Shown in pieces: positions 1 to 5,048 of a DNA stretch of 5,048 nucleotides (positions are counted from its first letter, which is position 1; each line of letters opens with the position of its first letter). This DNA is from Clostridia bacterium (GTDB lineage Bacteria > Bacillota > Clostridia > Saccharofermentanales > UBA5734), in contig JAGOFF010000180.1 of assembly GCA_017997315.1 (NCBI GenBank), positions 1 through 5,048 of the forward strand. The letters are read 5' to 3'. The translations under genes and the position numbers were made by a program. The notes beneath the pieces were generated by a model, which had not been told where the DNA came from, did not search any database, and saw only the letters and a list, made by a program, of their open reading frames with translations.

Positions 1-1840
1 GCTGGGGCGCGCCACATTCATGCCCCTCACCACGGTGACAGGCAGGAGGCTGGAAAAGGGCCTTTTGGATCAGGCCATGCGTATGCCGGGATTCGAGGGG
101 CTGGCGGTGGACCGCGTGACGGCCGGACCGGAATACGCGGGGATCGCTGAGAACCTGCTCGGGCGGATCGTCCTGACCGACACGCTGGACAACGCGCTTG
201 CGATGGCCCGATCCTTCGGGTACTCGTTCCGGATCATCACGCTGGACGGCGAGGTGCTGATGCCGGGAGGATCCATCACCGGCGGGTACTCCCGCAACCG
301 CACATCCGGGCTGCTGGGACGCGCCCGTGAAATTGACCGGCTCAAGGGGGATGTGGACGACATCGCATTCAGGATCACCGCGATGGAGCGCGAAAGCGGG
401 CTTGCCGAACAGGACATGCTGGAGGCCGGCCGGCAGCACGCGCTGCTCACCCGGACTTTGACCGACCTTTCGCACGAACGCGTCCGGGAGGAGTCGCGCC
501 GCCAGTCGCTGCAGCGCGATGCGGAACGCCTCAACGCCCGGGCCGCCATGCTCCGTGCCGAAGGCGGACAACTCGATGTCCAGCGGGACAGCATCCTTGC
601 GGAAGCCCGTACCATGGACAGCGAAGCGGAGGACATCGAGCGGAAGATCGCCGCCATCCGGGAGGAGATCAGCCGGACCGAGATCCGAAACAAAGAAGAG
701 CAGGGCCGGCTCGACGATCTGCGTGAAACCGTGTCCGGGCTCCGGATCTCCGTACAGTCGATCGTCGAGTCGCTGAACGCCGCCGGGGAAATGCGCCAGC
801 GCATCACCGGCGAGATGGAAACGCTCCGGGCAGGCATCCGCCGCACCGAACGGGACGCCGAGAACGGACGGATGGAAATCGCCCGTCTGGAGACGGGGAT
901 CGCCTCGCGCGCATCCAGGATCCGGGAAGTGGAGACGGAGACCGCCGTACTCAAGGATGCCGCCGCTGCGCTGACCGAGCGGCGGGAACGGCTCGAGGTC
1001 GCCAAGGCATCGTTCATGGCCCGCCTGGAAGCCGCGAATGCGGAGATCGGACGGCTGCAGGTCGACCTTGGCCGTGCGGAAGCCCGGAAAGGCCGCATCG
1101 AGGCGACGCTTGACGAGTTCCGGAACCGGTTGTGGGAAGAGTACGAGTTGACCTATGACACGGCGACATCCTGGCCGCACGAGGTGGACAACCCCGCCGA
1201 GGTGCAGCGGACCGTCCTGGAACTCAAAAAGGCGATGAAGGAGATCGGCGACGTCAATCTGTCGTCCATCGACGAGTACACCCGCGTGAGCGAACGCCAT
1301 GCCTTCATGCGGAAGCAGCGGGACGACATCGAAGAGGCCAGGGGCAAACTGAGCGGCATCATCCAGGAGATCACCGAGGAGATGCAGACGCTGTTTCTGG
1401 AACACTTCCGGATCATCAACGAAAACTTCGGCATTGTCTTTGCGGATCTGTTCGGCGGCGGGACCGCCGAGGTCGTGCTCGAAGACGAGTCCGACGTCCT
1501 GGAATGCGGCATAGAGATCCGTGCGCAGCCCCCGGGGAAGAAGCTCCAGAACCTCATGCCGCTGTCCGGCGGAGAACGCAGCCTGACGGCCATCGCGCTG
1601 CTTTTCGCCATCCTGCGTCTGCGCCCGACGCCGTTCTGCGTGCTTGACGAGATCGAGTCCGCGCTGGATGATGCGAATATCTACATGTTCACCGATTATG
1701 TACGCAAGTACCAGGAAGAATCCCAGTTCATCCTGGTCACGCACCGCAAGGGCACCATGGAGTCCGCCGAAACGATTTACGGCGTAACGATGCAGGAGCG
1801 GGGCATTTCCAAGGTGCTTTCCATGAAGCTGGGGGATTGA
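1..1840 (+). CDS. smc: Chromosome partition protein SMC, 3' part (hinge, coiled coil, C-terminal ATPase head)
   Basis: Structural maintenance of chromosomes ATPase, the core of the SMC-ScpAB condensin that compacts and segregates the chromosome. The frame is open from base 2 (first visible residues LGRATF, a typical hinge sequence), so the gene is cut by the window edge; the ATG at base 20 is internal. Counting from base 2, 612 residues are visible, about half of a usual protein of roughly 1,150-1,200. Residues 1 to about 95 are the second half of the hinge, ending in the glycine-rich PGGSITGG. About 105-380 form a long charged coiled-coil arm. The C-terminal head follows, with FADLFGGGT (480-488), the ABC signature LSGGER (521-526), Walker B VLDEIESALD (547-556) and the THRKG switch region (580-584). 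All ATPase elements of this half are intact; Walker A lies in the missing half. Stop TGA is at 1838-1840. ftsY follows after 12 bases in the same frame, so the two are probably co-transcribed. Confidence 0.98.
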   Translation, partial: LGRATFMPLTTVTGRRLEKGLLDQAMRMPGFEGLAVDRVTAGPEYAGIAENLLGRIVLTDTLDNALAMARSFGYSFRIITLDGEVLMPGGSITGGYSRNRTSGLLGRAREIDRLKGDVDDIAFRITAMERESGLAEQDMLEAGRQHALLTRTLTDLSHERVREESRRQSLQRDAERLNARAAMLRAEGGQLDVQRDSILAEARTMDSEAEDIERKIAAIREEISRTEIRNKEEQGRLDDLRETVSGLRISVQSIVESLNAAGEMRQRITGEMETLRAGIRRTERDAENGRMEIARLETGIASRASRIREVETETAVLKDAAAALTERRERLEVAKASFMARLEAANAEIGRLQVDLGRAEARKGRIEATLDEFRNRLWEEYELTYDTATSWPHEVDNPAEVQRTVLELKKAMKEIGDVNLSSIDEYTRVSERHAFMRKQRDDIEEARGKLSGIIQEITEEMQTLFLEHFRIINENFGIVFADLFGGGTAEVVLEDESDVLECGIEIRAQPPGKKLQNLMPLSGGERSLTAIALLFAILRLRPTPFCVLDEIESALDDANIYMFTDYVRKYQEESQFILVTHRKGTMESAETIYGVTMQERGISKVLSMKLGD

Positions 1841-1852
1841 CGGGGAAGAAAA

Positions 1853-2773
1853 ATGGGATTGATCGACCGATTCCGTGCAGGTCTGAAAAAATCACGGGAC
1901 TTTGTTTCAACCGGGTTCACCCGCATCGCGGCGTCCATGGGACGTTTCGACGAAGACATGCTCGAAGATCTGGAAGCGCTGCTGGTCCAGGCGGATTGCG
2001 GCGCGGGATGCGCGGCCGGGATGATCGACGCGGTGCGCGCCCGGATCCGCGAAACCGGAGACGCGACTCCCCAGACCGTGATCAATACGATCCGCGAGCG
2101 GATGACCGACATTCTCGGTCCGACGAGGCGCCTCGAAATCGTTCCCGGGAAACTCAACATCCTGCTGATGGTCGGGGTCAACGGAACCGGCAAGACGACC
2201 ACCGCGGGCAAGCTGTGCCACCGGTTCCGCAAAGACGGCCTGAAAACCGTTCTGGCGGCGGCGGACACCTTCCGCGCCGCCGCCATCGAGCAGCTGCAGG
2301 CATGGGGGGAGCGGACGGGAACCCCTGTGATCGCCGGCACGGAGGGAGGCGATCCCGCCGCGGTCGTCTTCGACTCGATCCGCGCCGCGGAGGCGCGCAA
2401 GGCGGATGTCCTGATCATCGACACCGCCGGACGTCTCCACAACAAACAGAACCTGATGGACGAATTGTCCAAGATCCGCCGGATCATTTCCCGCGAGGCG
2501 CCCGAAGCGGCTTGCACCACGCTTCTGGTCATCGACGCGACGACCGGGCAGAATGCGGTGCTCCAGACGCGCGCCTTCACCGAAGCGGCTCGCGTGGACG
2601 GCATCGCCATCACCAAACTCGACGGAAACGCCAAGGGCGGTGTGGCGGTTGCGGTCGCCTGCGAAGCCCGGGTGCCGATCCTGCTGTCCGGACTGGGCGA
2701 GGGTGTGGAAGACCTGATCGACTTCGATACGGAGGCCTTCGTGCTTTCGCTGCTGCCCTCCTGCCCCCCCTGA
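1853..2773 (+). CDS. ftsY: Signal recognition particle receptor FtsY (SRP GTPase)
   Basis: The 306-residue GTPase receptor that binds the Ffh-RNA-ribosome complex and delivers it to the membrane translocon. Residues 1 to about 90 are the helical N domain, beginning with a short basic amphipathic helix (MGLIDRFRAGLKKSRDF) that in this family contacts lipid. The NG GTPase follows: P-loop GVNGTGKTT (108-116), DTFRAAA (138-144), DTAGR (190-194), TKLDGNAKGG (254-263) and the closing GLGEGVEDL (280-288). No acidic A domain is present, unlike E. coli FtsY; short forms are normal in Bacillota. The ATG at 1853 is the only possible start after the smc stop, which lies in the same frame, and has a modest GGGGAAG Shine-Dalgarno sequence at 1842-1848. 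The C-terminus is slightly odd: after the usual FDTEAFV, the protein ends LSLLPSCPP, encoded by TGC CCC CCC directly before TGA (see findings). Confidence 0.98.
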   Translation: MGLIDRFRAGLKKSRDFVSTGFTRIAASMGRFDEDMLEDLEALLVQADCGAGCAAGMIDAVRARIRETGDATPQTVINTIRERMTDILGPTRRLEIVPGKLNILLMVGVNGTGKTTTAGKLCHRFRKDGLKTVLAAADTFRAAAIEQLQAWGERTGTPVIAGTEGGDPAAVVFDSIRAAEARKADVLIIDTAGRLHNKQNLMDELSKIRRIISREAPEAACTTLLVIDATTGQNAVLQTRAFTEAARVDGIAITKLDGNAKGGVAVAVACEARVPILLSGLGEGVEDLIDFDTEAFVLSLLPSCPP

Positions 2774-2821
2774 CACCGGAACCGCAATCCCTTCGCTTCC
2801 CATGCTGTAAAGGCGAACAGC

Positions 2822-2850
2822 TTGACAGATCAACGGCACCCGGGTATTGT
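2822..2850 (+). promoter_or_regulatory. Housekeeping-type promoter of the ylxM-ffh-rpsP-khpA unit
   Basis: A perfect -35 hexamer TTGACA (2822-2827) is followed after exactly 17 bases by TATTGT (2845-2850), which matches 4 of 6 positions of the TATAAT -10 consensus. It lies in the only sizeable intergenic gap of the window (2774-2877) and points at ylxM. The expected transcription start is near 2857. No extended -10 TGn is present. I infer that it lets the ylxM-ffh group be transcribed apart from smc-ftsY; read-through from upstream is still possible because no terminator is visible between ftsY and this site. Confidence 0.6.
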
Positions 2851-2859
2851 ATACGGGTG
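2837..2859. repeat. Imperfect inverted repeat over the ylxM -10 box (candidate operator)
   Basis: The outer arms CACCC (2837-2841) and GGGTG (2855-2859) and the inner arms GTAT (2844-2847) and ATAC (2851-2854) are complementary around the centre TGT (2848-2850). The left arm carries two unpaired extra bases (GG, 2842-2843), so nine base pairs form with a 2-base bulge. It covers the -10 hexamer and the predicted transcription start, where a repressor operator is often found. No T-run follows, so it is not an intrinsic terminator. The binding protein, if any, is unknown, and chance symmetry cannot be excluded. Confidence 0.35.
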
Positions 2860-2877
2860 GCCAGAACGTTGGATTCC

Positions 2878-3201
2878 ATGGATTCCCATACCCGTTTGTG
2901 CATGCTGCTCGACATTTACGGACAGCTGTTGTCCGACCGGGCGCGGGAAACGATGGAACTGCACTATGACGAAGACATGAGTCTGGCCGAAATCGCAGAC
3001 AATGAGGGGATCAGCCGGCAGGCGGTCCATGACCGGATCCGGCGCGCGGTGGATTCCCTCGAGAAACTGGAATCCAGACTGGGGCTCGCCGCCCGTTTCA
3101 TCGCCCAGAAGGAAATGGCCGCCGATGCGCTGGATGCGCTCGACAGCGGGCGGGACGCGAAGGCGCGCGAGATTCTTGCCGCTCTGACCAGTACCCTTTA
3201 G
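2878..3201 (+). CDS. ylxM: YlxM family (UPF0122) helix-turn-helix protein, SRP-associated
   Basis: A 107-residue protein of the YlxM/UPF0122 family, found beside ffh in Bacillota and Mollicutes and linked experimentally in some of them to the SRP pathway. The N-terminus TRLCMLLDIYGQLLSDRARETMELHY (5-30) is the typical helical start. Residues 34-56 form a helix-turn-helix like sigma-factor region 4, with MSLAEIADNEGISRQAVHD as core, followed by a charged helix RRAVDSLEKLESRLGL (55-70) and a C-terminal helical tail. ATG 2878 is chosen because it places the conserved TR-DIY segment four residues in, close to relatives. In-frame TTG 2869 and GTG 2857 are alternatives, and none has a strong Shine-Dalgarno sequence. 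ffh starts 22 bases downstream. The reading frame upstream of 2878 is open back through ftsY, which is a high-GC shadow rather than a longer gene. A direct or structural regulatory role of the protein is not shown by the sequence. Confidence 0.92.
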   Translation: MDSHTRLCMLLDIYGQLLSDRARETMELHYDEDMSLAEIADNEGISRQAVHDRIRRAVDSLEKLESRLGLAARFIAQKEMAADALDALDSGRDAKAREILAALTSTL

Positions 3202-3213
3202 GGCAACATCTAC

Positions 3214-3219
3214 GGGAGG
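3214..3219 (+). promoter_or_regulatory. Ribosome binding site of ffh
   Basis: GGGAGG, a near-perfect Shine-Dalgarno sequence, lies four bases before ATG 3224. It is stronger than those of ftsY and ylxM, and the short spacing is still workable. It fixes the ffh start, which also begins with the family-typical MPIFENLSAKL. Confidence 0.75.
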
Positions 3220-3223
3220 CAGC

Positions 3224-4561
3224 ATGCCGATATTTGAAAACCTGTCCGCAAAACTGACGGCGATCGCCGGGCGCATGCGCGGCAAATCACGCGTTACGGA
3301 ACAGGATATCAAGGATATGATGCGGGAGATCCGCATGGCCTTGCTGGAGGCCGACGTGAACTACCAGGTGGTACGCGACCTGGTGGCCGAAATCTCCGGG
3401 AAATGCCTCGGTGCCGAGGTCATGGAAAGCCTCACGCCCGGCCAGCAGGTCGTCAAGATCGTTCACGAGTCACTGATCGGCATGCTGGGCGGAGCGACCG
3501 GAAAACTGGCCGTTTCCCCGTCGGGATTCACCGTCATCATGCTGTACGGACTGCAGGGGGCCGGCAAGACCACGGCTGCCGCCAAGATCGCGCTCATGCT
3601 GAAGAAGCGCGGGAAAAAGCCGATGGTCGCTTCCGTGGATGTGCACCGTCCCGCGGCTGCGCGGCAGCTGGAGATCCTCGCGGCGCAGGTCGGCGTACCC
3701 TGCTTCTCGCGGCCCGAGGAACGGGACGCCGCGGCGATCGCTTCGCAGGCCGTGGACCGTGCCCGGTACATGTTGTGCGATACCCTGATCGTCGATACCG
3801 CGGGTCGCATGACGGTCGACGACGACCTCATGGACGAACTGGAAGACATCGGCAAAGCGGTCCGGCCGACCGAGAAGCTGCTGGTCGTGGACGCCATGAT
3901 CGGTCAGGAAGCCGTCGGCATCGCGCTGGCGTTCGACAAGCGGATCGGCCTCGACGGTTTTGTCATGACCAAGCTGGACGGCGATGCCCGCGGCGGCGCC
4001 GCTTTATCGATCGTACGCATGACCGGTAAACCGATCAAGCTGGCCTGTATCGGCGAAAAAGTCGCGGATATCGAGGAGTTCCATCCCGACCGCATGGCTT
4101 CCCGCATCCTGGGGATGGGGGATGTCCTCACGCTGATCGAAAAGGCGACCGAAGCCGTCGATGAGAAGCGTGCCCGTCAGACCATGGACAACATCATGAA
4201 CAACCAGTTCACGATGCAGGACATGCTCAGCCAGTTCGAGGAAGTCCGCAAGATGGGTTCCATCCAGGACGTTCTCGGGATGATTCCGGGCATGAAGGGC
4301 AAGAAACTGGACAATGCGCAGGTCGATCCGAAAGCGATCGACCGCAGCATGGCCATCATCCGCGCCATGACCCGCAAAGAACGGATCAATCCCGGACTGC
4401 TCAACGCGAGCCGGCGCAAGCGGATCGCCGCCGGGTCCGGCACAACGGTACAGGACGTCAACCGGCTGGTCAACCAGTTCGAGGATACCAAGAGCCTCAT
4501 GAAACGATTCACCGGAATGTCAAAAGGACGAAAGCGGGGCAGGATGGGATTTCCGTTCTGA
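3224..4561 (+). CDS. ffh: Signal recognition particle protein Ffh (SRP54 GTPase)
   Basis: The 445-residue protein subunit of bacterial SRP. It binds 4.5S/6S-type SRP RNA and hydrophobic signal peptides on the ribosome and pairs with FtsY through a shared GTPase site. Residues 1 to about 90 form the N domain (ALLEADVNYQVV at 39-50 is typical). The G domain contains P-loop GLQGAGKTT (109-117), DVHRPAA (139-145), DTAGR (191-195), TKLDGDARGG (249-258) and IGEK (276-279), with the linker FHPDRMASRILGMGDV at 286-301. The M domain (about 328-430) has the methionine-rich finger region and the RNA-binding helix-turn-helix, including RKERINPGLLNASRRKRIAAGSG (384-406). The tail is basic (KGRKRGR, 434-440). 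Length and all motifs are normal for the family. The histidine in DVHRPAA, where tyrosine is common, is a minor difference. Downstream rpsP is 47 bases away with no terminator seen. Confidence 0.99.
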   Translation: MPIFENLSAKLTAIAGRMRGKSRVTEQDIKDMMREIRMALLEADVNYQVVRDLVAEISGKCLGAEVMESLTPGQQVVKIVHESLIGMLGGATGKLAVSPSGFTVIMLYGLQGAGKTTAAAKIALMLKKRGKKPMVASVDVHRPAAARQLEILAAQVGVPCFSRPEERDAAAIASQAVDRARYMLCDTLIVDTAGRMTVDDDLMDELEDIGKAVRPTEKLLVVDAMIGQEAVGIALAFDKRIGLDGFVMTKLDGDARGGAALSIVRMTGKPIKLACIGEKVADIEEFHPDRMASRILGMGDVLTLIEKATEAVDEKRARQTMDNIMNNQFTMQDMLSQFEEVRKMGSIQDVLGMIPGMKGKKLDNAQVDPKAIDRSMAIIRAMTRKERINPGLLNASRRKRIAAGSGTTVQDVNRLVNQFEDTKSLMKRFTGMSKGRKRGRMGFPF

Positions 4562-4595
4562 CCGGCCTTGCGCCCGTTGGCTATATAAACCAAAT

Positions 4596-4600
4596 GGAGG
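4596..4600 (+). promoter_or_regulatory. Ribosome binding site that decides the rpsP start
   Basis: GGAGG lies eight bases before ATG 4609. The in-frame ATG at 4594 overlaps this site and would add MEETT to a protein whose family begins MAVKIRL, so 4594 is not the true start. Confidence 0.85.
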
Positions 4601-4608
4601 AAACAACC

Positions 4609-4854
4609 ATGGCAGTCAAAATCCGTCTCAAGAGAATCGGCGCAAAGAAGGCCCCTTACTACCGCGTAGTCGTTGCGGATTCACGGTTCCCGCGCGACGG
4701 GCGCTTCATCGAGGAGATCGGCATCTACCAGCCCCTTGAAGATCCCGCGAACGTGAAGATCGACATCGAAAAGGCCAAGAAGTGGATCGCAAACGGTGCG
4801 CAGCCGACCGATACGGTGCGCGATCTTCTTAAAAAGGCAGGCGCGCTGGAATGA
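4609..4854 (+). CDS. rpsP: 30S ribosomal protein S16
   Basis: An 81-residue small-subunit ribosomal protein that binds 16S rRNA and helps 30S assembly. The N-terminus MAVKIRLKRIGAKKAPYYR (1-19) followed by VVVADSRFPRDGRFIEEIG (20-38) is the family signature. The segment IDIEKAKKWIANGAQPTDTVRDLLKKAGALE closes the protein at the usual length. The start is set by the Shine-Dalgarno site at 4596-4600. The stop TGA (4852-4854) overlaps the putative khpA ATG by four bases (ATGA), suggesting translational coupling. Placement after ffh and before a KH protein is the standard Bacillota arrangement. No autoregulatory structure is evident in the 47-base leader. Confidence 0.98.
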   Translation: MAVKIRLKRIGAKKAPYYRVVVADSRFPRDGRFIEEIGIYQPLEDPANVKIDIEKAKKWIANGAQPTDTVRDLLKKAGALE

Positions 4855-5048
4855 GCAGGGAAGCGAACGAGATGAAGGATCTGCTGGCGACGATCGTCAC
4901 CGCGCTGGTCAGCCATCCCGATATGGTTCGCATCGATCACCACGACCAGGGCAACACCGTCCTGCTTGAAGTCCATGTGGATCCTGAAGACATGGGCAAG
5001 ATCATCGGCAAGCAGGGAAAACGCGCCCAGGCGATCCGTGCGATCATG
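4851..5048 (+). CDS. khpA: KH domain RNA-binding protein KhpA (YlqC), 5' part
   Basis: The first 66 codons of a small KH-domain protein, normally about 75-80 residues, so only a short C-terminal piece is missing beyond the window. KhpA binds RNA and in Gram-positive bacteria works with KhpB (Jag/EloR), with effects on cell division and envelope growth. The visible part has the helix KDLLATIVTALVSHPD (9-24), a strand segment TVLLEVHVD (36-44), and the KH nucleic-acid loop in DMGKIIGKQGKRAQAIRAIM (47-66), whose GKQG (53-56) is the conserved GxxG. ATG 4851 is chosen for its ATGA overlap with rpsP and gives a nine-residue lead (MSREANEMK) before the first helix. ATG 4872 is a real alternative: it begins MKDLLATIV and has AGGGA at 4857-4861. 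Family identity is firm; the start is uncertain. Confidence 0.93.
   Translation, partial: MSREANEMKDLLATIVTALVSHPDMVRIDHHDQGNTVLLEVHVDPEDMGKIIGKQGKRAQAIRAIM

Noticed and set aside
70..1098. Long minus-strand open frame opposite the SMC coiled coil
   Set aside because: The product is Ser/Arg-rich and low in complexity, as expected for the complement of a GC-rich coiled-coil gene. The sense strand encodes unmistakable SMC.
2804..2821. Hairpin GCTGT/ACAGC after ftsY as a terminator
   Set aside because: Only 5 base pairs with an 8-base loop and no T-run after it, so not an intrinsic terminator.
1777..2839. Two overlapping minus-strand open frames opposite ftsY
   Set aside because: Antisense shadows of a GC-rich gene; no motifs, no ribosome binding site logic, and FtsY explains the region.
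1837..2877. Long + strand open frame (from TTG 1837) running through ftsY and in frame with ylxM
   Set aside because: Its product over ftsY is an Arg/Gly/Pro/His-rich shadow with no family resemblance, and ftsY in the other frame has complete GTPase motifs. Only the part from about 2878 (YlxM) is real. The open linker is discussed as a possible frameshift path.
2610..2915. Minus-strand open frame covering the ftsY-ylxM gap
   Set aside because: It overlaps the ends of two well-supported genes and the promoter, and its Arg/Gly/Pro-rich product resembles nothing recognisable.
3194..3203. CCCT-TT-AGGG symmetry around the ylxM stop
   Set aside because: A 2-base loop cannot close a normal hairpin and no T-run follows; coincidental.
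4558..4589. Possible extra promoter before rpsP (CTGACC, 18 bases, TATATA; or TATAAA at 4584-4589)
   Set aside because: The A/T-rich -10-like element is noticeable, but the -35 match is poor and overlaps the ffh stop; the predicted start would fall almost on the ribosome binding site. Not strong enough to list as a feature.
4609..5048. SRP RNA gene, riboswitch or mobile element near the SRP genes
   Set aside because: I looked for the SRP RNA tetraloop hairpin and for inverted-repeat ends throughout the gaps and saw none; the region is fully accounted for by rpsP and khpA.

Overview
The window is a housekeeping stretch of a GC-rich bacterial chromosome, with every gene on the + strand. The order is smc (3' part) - ftsY - ylxM - ffh - rpsP - khpA (5' part). 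This is the conserved block of Bacillota (Firmicutes), where the next genes are usually rimM, trmD and rplS. YlxM (UPF0122) just upstream of ffh and a short FtsY without an acidic N-terminal extension both fit a low-GC-type Gram-positive lineage. The base composition, however, is clearly GC-rich by eye (C/G-rich third positions, few A/T runs). A GC-rich, perhaps uncultured, Clostridia-like member of Bacillota is my best guess; I cannot name a genus.

Layout: bases 1-1840 encode the second half of the SMC ATPase (hinge, returning coiled-coil arm, C-terminal ATPase head), cut only by the window edge. After 12 bases comes ftsY, the signal recognition particle (SRP) receptor GTPase (1853-2773). 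A gap of 104 bases (2774-2877) holds the one convincing promoter, a perfect TTGACA box 17 bp from TATTGT, overlapped by an imperfect inverted repeat. Then follow ylxM (2878-3201), ffh (3224-4561), rpsP (4609-4854) and the start of khpA (4851 to the end). Gaps there are 22 and 47 bases and a 4-base overlap, so these four look like one transcription unit, possibly also fed by read-through from smc-ftsY.

The genes work in co-translational protein targeting (Ffh binds signal peptides and SRP RNA; FtsY docks the complex at the membrane; YlxM is an SRP-associated helix-turn-helix protein), ribosome assembly (S16), RNA binding (KhpA) and chromosome organisation (SMC). No SRP RNA gene, mobile element, CRISPR array or defence system is visible.

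I found no new biological system. The observations most worth checking are in the ftsY-ylxM junction: an in-frame run of seven C directly before the ftsY stop, from which a -1 slip would read open into ylxM, and the dyad symmetry over the ylxM promoter.
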